Origin: Hydrogenophaga borbori
GTDB lineage: Bacteria > Pseudomonadota > Gammaproteobacteria > Burkholderiales > Burkholderiaceae_C
Direction of reading: 5' to 3'
Assembly (NCBI RefSeq): GCF_003417535.1
Contig: NZ_QVLS01000014.1
Coordinates: forward strand, 118,295 to 182,294
Length of the DNA stretch: 64,000 bases
A program made the translations under genes and the position numbers. This document shows positions 18,624-26,143 of this stretch, one piece after another (the stretch's first letter is position 1; every line of letters starts with the position of its first letter). The notes beneath the pieces were generated by a model. The model was not told where the DNA came from. It saw nothing but the letters and a program-made list of their open reading frames with translations, and searched no databases.

Positions 18624-19394
18624 TCAGGCCACCGCCAGCCGCTGGCTGGCGATGTGCAGCAGCCCGTCGAAAATCAGGCTCTCCACCAGCTCGACCTCGG
18701 TGGACATGGACGGCGCCATCTTCCAGCCCGCGCCGCCCGTCATGTAGACCACGGGCGCCTCGCCGCAGTGCCGGCTCAGGTTCTCCACCATGCGCTGCAC
18801 CGCGCCGGCAATGGCAAAGGTGCCGCCGCTGGTGAGCGCGTCGCTGGTGTTGGTGGGAAAGTCGCGCACGTCGCCCGTGGGCACGTGCAGGCCGGCGGTG
18901 CCCGATTCGAGCGCGCGCAGCATGATGCCGTGCCCTGGCAGGATCAGGCCGCCCAGGAACTTGCCCTCGGCGTCGATGGCCTCGACCGTGACCGCCGTGC
19001 CCACCATCACCACCACGCAGGGCCGCTGGGGGCCCTGGGCGAGCAGTCGCTGGCGCGCCCCGATCATGGCCACCCAGCGGTCGGAGCCCAGCCGCGCGGG
19101 GTGGTCGTAGCCGTTGACCACGCCGGCCTCGGCATTGCCCGAGACCACCCACTGGGGGGTCACGTCCCACATCTCCAGCTGCTCCTCGACGCGGCGCTTG
19201 ACCGCATCGCCCGCCACGACACAGCCCAGCACCCAGCGCGGCGTGGGCAGGCGGCTCCAGTCGCCCTCTTCGAGGGTTTCGATGTTCTCGAGGAATTGCG
19301 CGCCGTGCGTGATCAACCGGGCACCGACGCGCGGCTCGTCGTACAGCGCCCACTTCAGGCGCGTGTTGCCGACATCCAGGGCGAGAAAAGCCAT
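18624..19394 (-). CDS. coaX: Type III pantothenate kinase
   Basis: A 256-residue ASKHA-fold kinase that phosphorylates pantothenate, the first step of coenzyme A synthesis. Hallmarks are [14 protein letters not shown] at the N-terminus, [33 protein letters not shown], and [17 protein letters not shown]. It is probably expressed alone; the biotin-related birA gene that often accompanies it is not seen. Confidence 0.95.
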   Translation of the reverse strand: MAFLALDVGNTRLKWALYDEPRVGARLITHGAQFLENIETLEEGDWSRLPTPRWVLGCVVAGDAVKRRVEEQLEMWDVTPQWVVSGNAEAGVVNGYDHPARLGSDRWVAMIGARQRLLAQGPQRPCVVVMVGTAVTVEAIDAEGKFLGGLILPGHGIMLRALESGTAGLHVPTGDVRDFPTNTSDALTSGGTFAIAGAVQRMVENLSRHCGEAPVVYMTGGAGWKMAPSMSTEVELVESLIFDGLLHIASQRLAVA

Positions 19395-19492
19395 GGGGCG
19401 CGATTATGACAAGGGCCTGATCCCGGCGGGGATGGGCCCGAAGCGCCCGGGGACCGGCTCGATCGGGCGCCCCTTGGACAGGGTGGCGGGCG

Positions 19493-20161
19493 TCAAATCA
19501 GGCCAAGCCAGCAGGCCCGCTGCACGGCGCCGAGCTTGTTGTCGGTCTGCAGCTTGGCCATGGCGTTGGCCAGATGGTAGTTCACGGTGCGCTCCGAGCA
19601 GTCCATGCGCAGCGCGGTTTCGCGCGCGGTCAGGCCCTCGAAGGCCAGGTTGAGGCTTTCCAGCTCGCGCGGGCTCAGGCTCACGCGCTGCTCCGCCAGG
19701 GCGCGCTTGAGCATGGGCCAGACATTGAAGACCGACCAGGCCAGCGTGGCGGCTTCCAGGCGGCTGTCGTAGGCGCGCGGGCTGAACATGAAACATTCGA
19801 AGGCCCGGCCAGCCGGCAAGGGGAAGGCCACCCGCACCAGGCTCTGCTGCCCGTGGGCCAGAAACAGGCGACGCCAGCGACTGGAATGCTCGGCGGCCGA
19901 CTTGGAAATATCCTGCCAGGCCACCAGGGGCGCGTCGCTTTCACGCCAGCTCGCGCCAAAATCCACGCTGGCCGCCAAGGCCTCGGCGGGTGCCAGCATG
20001 CGGGGGGGATGCACGGCCAGCAGTTCGCGGCGCTCGCGCGGGCCCAGGGGGTCCGGGCCCAGCACCATCACCACTTCCACCCCCTGTTCGCGCAGCGCCA
20101 TCAGCCAGTCGGCCAGGATGCTGTCGACGCCGACACTGTCAAAGTTGACAGGGAGTGTCAT
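19493..20161 (-). CDS. LuxR-type regulator of the quorum-sensing locus
   Basis: A 222-residue protein. The C-terminal part (residues about 160-220) is a LuxR-type HTH closest to quorum-sensing LuxR proteins (SLSPRELESLNLAFEGLTA, CSERTVNYHLANAMAKL). The N-terminal part of about 150 residues is the size of an autoinducer-binding domain, but I do not see the usual acyl-homoserine lactone residues (the YxxxY and D-P pattern), so the ligand may be different or absent. It is divergent from the sensor kinase gene. A lux-box-like palindrome overlaps its codons 4-9. No luxI gene is present. It probably acts on the neighbouring kinase and synthase genes. Confidence 0.82.
   Translation of the reverse strand: MTLPVNFDSVGVDSILADWLMALREQGVEVVMVLGPDPLGPRERRELLAVHPPRMLAPAEALAASVDFGASWRESDAPLVAWQDISKSAAEHSSRWRRLFLAHGQQSLVRVAFPLPAGRAFECFMFSPRAYDSRLEAATLAWSVFNVWPMLKRALAEQRVSLSPRELESLNLAFEGLTARETALRMDCSERTVNYHLANAMAKLQTDNKLGAVQRACWLGLI
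20134..20153. promoter_or_regulatory. lux-box-like palindrome 1 (luxR start region)
   Basis: The core CTGTCA-AAGT-TGACAG at 20136-20151 is a perfect inverted repeat with 6-bp arms. It lies inside the first codons of the LuxR-type gene and about 110 bp before the kinase start. The same CTGTCA-N4-TGACAG pattern occurs at 23906-23925 before the synthase gene. Its size and CTG...CAG ends recall lux boxes bound by LuxR-type regulators. Confidence 0.65.
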
Positions 20162-20171
20162 GGGCGCGGGG

Positions 20172-20220
20172 CCTCGCGAGGTTGCAGAATGCGCGCAACC
20201 CGGGCGTCGGAGGCGACGCC
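20172..20220. promoter_or_regulatory. Three consecutive inverted repeats in the luxR/kinase gap
   Basis: Three inverted repeats lie in the 90-nt divergent gap: CCTCGCGAGG at 20172-20181; GGTTGC (20180-20185) with GCAACC (20195-20200); and GGCGTCG (20203-20209) with CGACGCC (20214-20220). They may be operator sites or leader RNA hairpins for the kinase transcript. No clear -35/-10 pair is visible. Confidence 0.45.
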
Positions 20221-20251
20221 CGCGAGAGGCCAGTCAGGACAGGAGACCATA

Positions 20252-21592
20252 TTGCGGCTGAACCGGTTGCAGTGGAAAAGCGGGTGGGCAAGGTGGCGGC
20301 AGTGGTTGCTCGACGAAGTCGTGCACACGCCGCTGGAGCCCATTTTGCACCCATCGCCGCGCCGACTGGTGTGGATCGGCTTCTTCACGTTCAGCGGGCA
20401 CCTGCTGATCTACTGGATCTGGGCGCACGCCGTGCCCCAGCCCTACGAGAACCCACTGGCCCGGCTCCTGATGGCGTTCACGGCGCTCATCTACCTCATG
20501 CCCAGCCTGCGCCGCGACCCGACCTCGGCCGCCAGCGGGCGTCTGTTCAGCCTGGCCACCTGGATCCAGCTGCCGTGGTTCTTCACCTGGATGTACGCCA
20601 TGAACGGCGGCAACCCCGCCTGGCTGGGCAGCGTCGCGGCCATGGTCCTCATCTACTACCACGCCACCGACTGGCGCCTGGCCACGCTGGGCCTGTTCAC
20701 CGGCGGTGCGGCGGGGCTGTACTCGGCGCACCTCATGGGCGCCAGCCCCGTGGGCCCGGAGCAGCCCCTGGCCAACGTGGTCGTGATCGCCTTCGCCTGG
20801 ACCATGGGCCTGATGCTGGGCATCTCCAGCGCCAACCTGCGCCGCGCCCGGTTGCTCAACACCCTCTCCACCATGGGCGTGATGGCGCACGAGTTGCGCA
20901 CCCCTCTGGCCACCGTGAACCTGATGGGCGACGTGCTGCGCAACCTCTCGCAGCACGACGTGAGCGACGCCAAGCGCAAGAAGTTCGAGGAACTGGCCAC
21001 GCGGCTGCAAAACCTGGTGCGCAGCATGAACCGCCAGATCGACACCCAGATCTCCAACGCCCAGCTGCTGCGCCTGCCGCGCGAACAAAGCACCATCCGG
21101 GCGGCCGAACTGGTTCAGGAGGTGGTCGCCAACTACCCCTACCGCAGCTCGCGCGAGCGCGACTGCGTGCGTGTGCAGGTGCAGCAGGACTTCTGCTTCC
21201 TCGGTTCGCGCTCCCTGTTCGCCCAGGTGGTGATCAACCTGCTGAAGAACGCCCTGCACGCCTTGGCGGCCGCCAGCCACGCGCCCCAACCGGGCGATTT
21301 GCGGGTCGACGTGGGCATCCATCACGGCAAGGGCCGCATCGCCGTCTCGGACGACGGCGTCGGCATCTCGCACGAGTTGCAGAATCGCATCTTTGAACCT
21401 TTTTATTCCTCGCAGGCCGGCGCAGGCAACGGACTGGGCCTCACGTTCTGCAAGAACGTGGTCGAAGCCGCGCGTGGCCGCCTGAGCGTGCACTCCGAAC
21501 CCGGACTGGGCGCCGTCTTCATGATCGACCTGCCCCTGACCGCGACGGCGCCCGTTCGGCCCGCCGCCACCGCCCAATCCCAATGGCTCTGA
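20252..21592 (+). CDS. Membrane histidine kinase, CqsS/LqsS-like
   Basis: A 446-residue histidine kinase. The TTG at 20252 is chosen because AGGAG lies 7 nt upstream and no ATG or GTG fits; an open frame continues upstream without support. About residues 40-190 contain five to six membrane segments, the size of the CqsS/LqsS sensor that detects alpha-hydroxyketones. The phosphoacceptor is His213 in MAHELRTPLATVNL, and the ATPase domain shows NLLKNALHAL, DDGVGIS and GNGLGLTFCKN. Unlike Vibrio CqsS it lacks an attached receiver; the receiver is the next gene, which overlaps by 10 nt. The neighbouring synthase at 22602 likely makes its ligand. Confidence 0.85.
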   Translation: MRLNRLQWKSGWARWRQWLLDEVVHTPLEPILHPSPRRLVWIGFFTFSGHLLIYWIWAHAVPQPYENPLARLLMAFTALIYLMPSLRRDPTSAASGRLFSLATWIQLPWFFTWMYAMNGGNPAWLGSVAAMVLIYYHATDWRLATLGLFTGGAAGLYSAHLMGASPVGPEQPLANVVVIAFAWTMGLMLGISSANLRRARLLNTLSTMGVMAHELRTPLATVNLMGDVLRNLSQHDVSDAKRKKFEELATRLQNLVRSMNRQIDTQISNAQLLRLPREQSTIRAAELVQEVVANYPYRSSRERDCVRVQVQQDFCFLGSRSLFAQVVINLLKNALHALAAASHAPQPGDLRVDVGIHHGKGRIAVSDDGVGISHELQNRIFEPFYSSQAGAGNGLGLTFCKNVVEAARGRLSVHSEPGLGAVFMIDLPLTATAPVRPAATAQSQWL

Positions 21593-22569
21593 CCCTCTCC
21601 CTCTTCCAGCGCCCAGGCGGCGTCCTCTTCCTGGACGACGACCCGGACTACCTCGAAATGCTCGGCATGGTGGTGCCCGCCCAGACCCAGGTGGAGCTCT
21701 ACTCCCGGCCGTCCGGCTTCCTGGCCCGTATGCAGGCCGAGCCCGCGCACTGGGAGGCCGACGCCGCCCTGCAGCTGCAGATGATCGACCGCTGGCGCCA
21801 GGGGCAACCCCTCATTCCCCAGGTCCTGCGCTACTGGGCCAGTCGCCCCGAGCGCTACCACCTGGCCCAGGTCTGCGTGGTCGACTACGCCATGCCCGGC
21901 ACCGACGGCCTGACGGTGCTCAACACCCTGCTCGACTGGCCGGGCGCGCGCGTGCTGCTCACCGGCCAGGCCGACGAGCAGATCGCCATCCAGGCCTTCA
22001 ACAACGGCCTGATCGACCAGTTCGTGCCGAAACAGGCCACCGACATCACCCGCCACCTGCTGGGCGTGCTGCGCCGCCTGGCCCAGGCGCCCCACCCGCG
22101 GCTGAACACCCTGTGGCGCGGCGTGCTGCGGCCCAATCAGCTGTCGCTGCTGCAGATCCCTTCGGTGGCGCAGTGGCTGCGCGACTACACCCACCACCAC
22201 TGGGTGGAGTACGTGGTGATCGGCGAGCCCTTCGGCCTGATCGGCCTGGACATGGCTGGCCAGGTGCACTGGCTGCAACTTGAGCCCACCTCCAGCCTGC
22301 CCGACCTGGCCGATCTCGCCGCCTCGGCGGCGCTGGGCATGGAGGTGGTGCAGGCCATCCGCGCCGGCCAGCGCTTGGCCGCGGTGGAACTGCACCAGCA
22401 ACTTGCCCTGCCCGGTCGGGTGCGCACGGCGCCCGCCATCGCCATCGGCGAGGACGGCCTGCTCATGGCCGCGCCCTTCCAGCTCGAAGGGACCGAATTG
22501 CCCCAGCCCATCTACCCGTACCGCAACTTCCTGCAGTCCGAGAACCACCGCATGGTGCAGGACCACTGA
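21583..22569 (+). CDS. LqsR-like response regulator
   Basis: A 328-residue protein with an N-terminal receiver: acidic residues in VLFLDDDPDYLEML, phosphoacceptor Asp101 in VCVVDYAMPGTDGL, Thr in VLLTGQADE, and Lys in FVPKQ. A stretch of about 40 residues lies between the first acidic pocket and Asp101, so the Asp is far downstream of the usual position near 55. As I recall, LqsR of Legionella has its Asp near 108, which agrees. The C-terminal half has no DNA-binding motif I can see. It overlaps the kinase gene by 10 nt, so the two are co-translated. Confidence 0.83.
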   Translation: MALTLSLFQRPGGVLFLDDDPDYLEMLGMVVPAQTQVELYSRPSGFLARMQAEPAHWEADAALQLQMIDRWRQGQPLIPQVLRYWASRPERYHLAQVCVVDYAMPGTDGLTVLNTLLDWPGARVLLTGQADEQIAIQAFNNGLIDQFVPKQATDITRHLLGVLRRLAQAPHPRLNTLWRGVLRPNQLSLLQIPSVAQWLRDYTHHHWVEYVVIGEPFGLIGLDMAGQVHWLQLEPTSSLPDLADLAASAALGMEVVQAIRAGQRLAAVELHQQLALPGRVRTAPAIAIGEDGLLMAAPFQLEGTELPQPIYPYRNFLQSENHRMVQDH

Positions 22570-22601
22570 GGCGGCGGGCGGCACGCGTCCGCCCGTGCCC
22601 C

Positions 22602-23843
22602 TCAGTCGGCCGCGCCCGCCCGTGCGCGGCGGGCGATCGGCCACTCCCAGGGCTGCACGATGGGAGCCACCTCGCGCAGCACCGCCTCGATGTGCTCGAT
22701 CTCGGCCTCGGTGAGCGCGGCGTTCAGCGTCAGTCGCACCATGGCGCGGTTGCGGCTGGTCGCGGGCGCACAGAAGATGGCACCGAACAGGCCGCGGGCT
22801 TCCAGTTCATCGCGCAGGCGCATGGTCCCGGGCTCGGTGCCGGCCTCCAGCGCGATGATCTGCTCACTGCCCTGGTGGATGGGGTAGCCCATGTCGCTGA
22901 TGCTGGCGCGCAGGCGCCGCGTGATGGCCATGAGCCGCTCGCGCGCCGCGTCGGCGCGCTGCAGCACACCCACGGTGGCGCGCAGGCCGGCCACCTCGTG
23001 CGGCAGCAGGCAGGAGCTGAAGATGTTCGGGAAACTGGAGCTCAGCACGTAGTAGCGCATGCTGGCCGGCATGGTGAAGAAGCCGGCGCGCCCGGCCATG
23101 GCCTTGGCCAGGCTGGCGGTGATGAAGTGCACCCGGTCGGTCAGGCCCAGCTCGGCGCACAGGCCGGCGCCGCGCGGGCCATGGGTGCCCAGCGAATGCG
23201 ATTCGTCGACCAGGATCATGGCGCCGTGCTTCTCCACCACCTCGACCATCTCGCGCAGGGGGCAGACGGCGCCGGTCGTGCTGTAGACCGAGTCCACCAC
23301 CACCACGCCCGGGCCCTTCTTGGTCAACACCCGGTCCAGGTGGTCCGGGTCGTTGTGGCGAAACGGGGACGCGGGCGCCCGCGCCGCATGGGCGCCTTCC
23401 CACAGCGAGGTATGGGCCATGGTGTCGATGTAGACCGGCGTGTCGGCGTTGGCGATGGCCTGCAGCAGGCCCACGTTGGCCGAGTAGCCCGATTGGCAAA
23501 TCAGGCCGTCCTCCTTGCCCACCCAGTTCGCCATCTCCAGCTCCAGGGCCCGCGAGGGGTGCTGGGCCAGCAGAAACACGCCCGACTGCACCACGAATTC
23601 CGAGTTGCGGGTGAGGGCCGCGACCTGTGCCGACACGATGTCCGGGTGTCCGGTGACGCTCAGGTAGTCGTTGCCGTCCAGGCGCACCGCGTTGGGTCCG
23701 GGCTGGCTGCCGTGCAGCACGAATTTGCCCCCCCAGTCCCCCTCCCAGCGGGGCAGGAAGTCCCGCTCCAGGCGCGCGCGCAAAGCGGGGTTGAGCGGCG
23801 GATCCTTCGGCGCCGCGAGTTCGAGCGTTCCCAACGTTGTCAT
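22602..23843 (-). CDS. Alpha-hydroxyketone autoinducer synthase, CqsA/LqsA-like
   Basis: A 413-residue alpha-oxoamine synthase-fold, PLP-dependent enzyme. Landmarks are QSGYSANVGLLQAIA, DSVYSTTGAVCPL, VDESHSLGTHGPRGAGL (Asp213, His216), and the PLP Lys247 in ITASLAKAMAGRAGFF. Sequence and length are closer to CqsA/LqsA than to KBL, BioF or SPT as I know them. CqsA joins an acyl-CoA with an amino acid or SAM to give the precursor of CAI-1-type signals. It is convergent with the kinase-receiver operon (32 nt between). A lux-box-like palindrome is in its promoter. No biotin or heme pathway genes are near, which argues against BioF or HemA. Confidence 0.85.
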   Translation of the reverse strand: MTTLGTLELAAPKDPPLNPALRARLERDFLPRWEGDWGGKFVLHGSQPGPNAVRLDGNDYLSVTGHPDIVSAQVAALTRNSEFVVQSGVFLLAQHPSRALELEMANWVGKEDGLICQSGYSANVGLLQAIANADTPVYIDTMAHTSLWEGAHAARAPASPFRHNDPDHLDRVLTKKGPGVVVVDSVYSTTGAVCPLREMVEVVEKHGAMILVDESHSLGTHGPRGAGLCAELGLTDRVHFITASLAKAMAGRAGFFTMPASMRYYVLSSSFPNIFSSCLLPHEVAGLRATVGVLQRADAARERLMAITRRLRASISDMGYPIHQGSEQIIALEAGTEPGTMRLRDELEARGLFGAIFCAPATSRNRAMVRLTLNAALTEAEIEHIEAVLREVAPIVQPWEWPIARRARAGAAD

Positions 23844-23873
23844 GGAGTTCCCTTTAAAGACCTAGGACTCCAT
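23842..23873 (-). promoter_or_regulatory. Possible hairpin over the synthase start codon
   Basis: In the mRNA, ATGGAGT about 30 nt upstream can pair with ACTCCAT, the last two bases of which are the start codon's AT. The 18-nt loop contains the likely ribosome site (AAGGGA). Such a fold could damp translation. It is a small structure and may be chance. Confidence 0.35.
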
Positions 23874-23905
23874 TGAAAAAAGAAATGTGTGACGGATCGC
23901 ACAAA

Positions 23906-23925
23906 CCCTGTCAGGATTGACAGGG
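23906..23925. promoter_or_regulatory. lux-box-like palindrome 2 (synthase promoter)
   Basis: The arms CCCTGTCA (23906-23913) and TGACAGGG (23918-23925) are perfectly inverted around GGAT, a 20-bp site. It lies about 72 bp before the synthase start. It contains the same CTGTCA-N4-TGACAG core as the site at 20136. This position fits a LuxR-type activator site close to the -35 region, although no strong promoter boxes are evident. Confidence 0.7.
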
Positions 23926-24339
23926 GGCTTGACGCTTTCGTCTCAACTTTGAGTTTGGAAAACCGACCAGTGGTCGGGCAGGCGCTTCTTTTTCGCAACA
24001 TGTTGTGGCTGGCTTTCGCATCTGGTTACGTGTCCAGCCATCGCATCCGCGCCTTTGTTGCTGCAAAGCAGCGGCACCAGATCGGTGCCAGTGGCGCCGG
24101 CGGGCCGACACCCGCCCTGAGACACACGCGGCGCCACAATTCACATTATGAAATTTTGAAGAATTTCATCGCCCGCTTCAAAAAAATTCACGCGGTTCGC
24201 TGACCGCTGTCCCCTTCGCGAACAGAAGGCGGACAAGAGGCTGACACCCCGCCCCACGCTCCGTGAAAACCCTGTCTTGGTAAGCATGCACCCGGAAGGA
24301 TGATGCCCGCTCCACCTGACCCTCACTGGAGACAAACCG
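23926..24339. other. Gene-free region with AT-rich palindrome before the TRAP operon
   Basis: No credible gene lies here. The part from about 24130 to 24200 is clearly AT-richer than its surroundings. It has a perfect palindrome, ATGAAATT (24148-24155) and AATTTCAT (24162-24169) with a 6-bp spacer, and a partly overlapping AATTCACATTATGAAATT. ATGAAA/TTTCAT half-sites are familiar from IclR-type regulators. It probably controls the TRAP genes starting at 24340; the regulator is not in the window. Confidence 0.5.
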
Positions 24340-25458
24340 ATGTCCGAGAAGAAAACCGTCCCGTCCCGTCGCGGCGTGCTCAAGGGTGCCGCCGTCGCCA
24401 CCGGTGCCATGGCCGTGCCCATGGTCGCCACCGCACAGACCACCACGCTTCGCTTCCAGTCCACTTGGCCCGCCAAGGACATCTTCCACGAGTACGCCAA
24501 CGACTTCGCCAAGAAAGTCAACGACATGGCGGGCAACCGCCTCAAGATCGAGGTGCTGCCCGCCGGTGCGGTGGTGCCGGCCTTCCAGCTGCTGGAAGCG
24601 GTGTCCAAGGGCACGCTGGACGGCGGCCACGGCGTGATCGCCTACCACTACGGCAAGAACTCGGCCCTGGCCCTCTGGGGCTCCGGCCCCGCCTTCGGCA
24701 TGGACCCGAACATGGTGCTGGCCTGGCACTACTACGGCGGCGGCAAGGACCTGGTGGACGAGATCTACAAGTCCCTGAACATGGACGTCGCGTCCTTCCT
24801 CTACGGCCCCATGCCTTGCCAGCCCCTGGGCTGGTTCAAGAAGCCGGTGGCCAAGGTCGAGGACATGAAAGGCCTGAAGTTCCGCACCGTGGGCCTGGCC
24901 GTGGACGTGTTCACCGCCATGGGCACCGCGGTCAACCCGCTGCCCGGCGGCGAGATCGTCCCCGCGCTGGACCGCGGCCTGATCGACGCGGCCGAGTTCA
25001 ACAACGCCTCGTCCGACCGCGTGCTGGGTTTCGCCGACGTGGCCAAGAACTGCATGCTGCAGAGCTTCCACCAGAGCGGCGAGCAGTTCGAGATCCTGTT
25101 CAACGGCGCCAAGTACAAGGCCCTCAACGGCGAACTCAAGGCCATCATCGACTACGCCGTGCAGGCCGCCAGCGCCGACATGAGCTGGAAGGCCATCCAC
25201 CGCAACAGCGAGGACTACATCGAGCTCAAGAAGGCCGGTGTCAAGTTTTTCAAGACGCCCGACCCGGTGCTGCGCGCGCAGCTCGCCGCCTGGGACGCGA
25301 CCATCGCCAAGAAGTCCGGCGAGAACCCGCTGTTCAAGAAGGTGCTCGACTCGCAGAAGGCTTTCGCCGCCCGCGCGGGCCAGTGGCAGAACGACTACAC
25401 GGTCGATTTCAAGATGGCCTACAACCACTACTTCGGCCGCGGCGCCAAGAAGAGCTGA
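24340..25458 (+). CDS. TRAP transporter substrate-binding protein, TakP/FcbT1-like
   Basis: A 372-residue periplasmic binding protein of the DctP family. The N-terminus contains SRRGVLKGAAVATGAMAVP, a twin-arginine-like export signal ending near VATAQ. The mature part begins TTLRFQSTWPAKDIFHEYA and includes GTLDGGHGVIAYHYGKN, LKFRTVGLAVDVFTAMG and the end MAYNHYFGR, as in the group binding alpha-keto acids, mannitol or chloroaromatics (COG4663). The exact ligand is unknown. GGAG precedes the ATG. It is followed by an intercistronic hairpin and the two permease genes. Confidence 0.9.
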   Translation: MSEKKTVPSRRGVLKGAAVATGAMAVPMVATAQTTTLRFQSTWPAKDIFHEYANDFAKKVNDMAGNRLKIEVLPAGAVVPAFQLLEAVSKGTLDGGHGVIAYHYGKNSALALWGSGPAFGMDPNMVLAWHYYGGGKDLVDEIYKSLNMDVASFLYGPMPCQPLGWFKKPVAKVEDMKGLKFRTVGLAVDVFTAMGTAVNPLPGGEIVPALDRGLIDAAEFNNASSDRVLGFADVAKNCMLQSFHQSGEQFEILFNGAKYKALNGELKAIIDYAVQAASADMSWKAIHRNSEDYIELKKAGVKFFKTPDPVLRAQLAAWDATIAKKSGENPLFKKVLDSQKAFAARAGQWQNDYTVDFKMAYNHYFGRGAKKS

Positions 25459-25477
25459 TCGCCAACAGCCAGCCCAG

Positions 25478-25505
25478 GAAAGGGCGCCCCCTTGGGCGCC
25501 CTTTC
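25478..25505 (+). terminator. Intercistronic hairpin between dctP- and dctQ-type genes
   Basis: A perfect 12-bp stem (GAAAGGGCGCCC with GGGCGCCCTTTC) and a 4-nt loop, with only a short T-containing tail. Between a binding protein gene and its permease genes such structures usually reduce read-through or protect the 5' mRNA, so that the binding protein is made in excess. Confidence 0.6.
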
Positions 25506-25522
25506 TGTTTCCGGGGAACTCC

Positions 25523-26143
25523 ATGCAAAAACTACTTCTCACGGTCGACGCCATATCGACCTGGTTCGGCAAGGCCTGCGCCTGGACGGTGGTGCTCCTG
25601 ACGGCGCTGATCACCTGGGAGGTGTTCTCCCGCTACGTGCTCAACCACCCGCACGCCTGGGTGCTCGACGCCCAGATCATGCTGTACGGCGTGCTCTTCA
25701 TGACCGCCGGCGCCTACACCCTGGCCAAGAACGGTCACGTGCGCGGCGACGTGCTCTACGGCTTCTTCCGCCCGCGCACGCAGGCCTCGATCGACCTCAC
25801 GCTGTACATCCTGTTCTTTCTGCCGGGCGTCATCGCGCTCACCTGGGCGGGCTGGACCTTCGCCAACGAATCGCTCGCGATCCGCGAGCAGACCTTCAAC
25901 GCCGACCCGCTCCCGGTCTACCCCTTCAAATTCTTCGTGCCGATCGCCGGCGCCTTCCTTTTGCTGCAGGGCATCGCCGAAATCATCCGCTGCGTGATCT
26001 GCCTGCGCACTGGCGCATGGCCCAGCAAGGAAGAGGACGTCGAAGAGGTCGACGTCGACAAGCTCAAGGAAATGGTGCACGTGAAAGACGCCGACATCGA
26101 AGCCCTGGACCAGACGCTGGTCAGCAAGAAAGGCGGTCAGTGA
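25523..26143 (+). CDS. TRAP transporter small permease (DctQ family)
   Basis: A 206-residue inner-membrane protein with four hydrophobic segments (about residues 15-35, 48-68, 90-112 and 135-158) and conserved DctQ stretches such as ALITWEVFSRYVLNHPHAWVLD and FMTAGAYTLAKNGHVRGDVLYG. The C-terminal tail of about 45 residues is charged (KEEDVEEVDVDKLKEM). It pairs with the large permease, whose ATG overlaps its stop (TGATG). The ATG at 25523 is preceded by a modest GGGG site. Confidence 0.9.
   Translation: MQKLLLTVDAISTWFGKACAWTVVLLTALITWEVFSRYVLNHPHAWVLDAQIMLYGVLFMTAGAYTLAKNGHVRGDVLYGFFRPRTQASIDLTLYILFFLPGVIALTWAGWTFANESLAIREQTFNADPLPVYPFKFFVPIAGAFLLLQGIAEIIRCVICLRTGAWPSKEEDVEEVDVDKLKEMVHVKDADIEALDQTLVSKKGGQ

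Noticed and set aside
20161..20252. A luxI-type acyl-homoserine lactone synthase close to the LuxR-type gene
   Set aside because: None of the proteins in the window has the LuxI fold pattern; the nearby synthase is a PLP enzyme.
22602..23843. BioF, KBL or ALA synthase instead of an autoinducer synthase
   Set aside because: No biotin, heme or threonine catabolic gene nearby, and the kinase-receiver pair next to it fits CqsA/LqsA. A tree would settle it.
23889..24203. Plus-strand open frame of 104 codons between synthase and TRAP genes
   Set aside because: It crosses the palindromes and the AT-rich region, and has no ribosome site or recognisable protein pattern.
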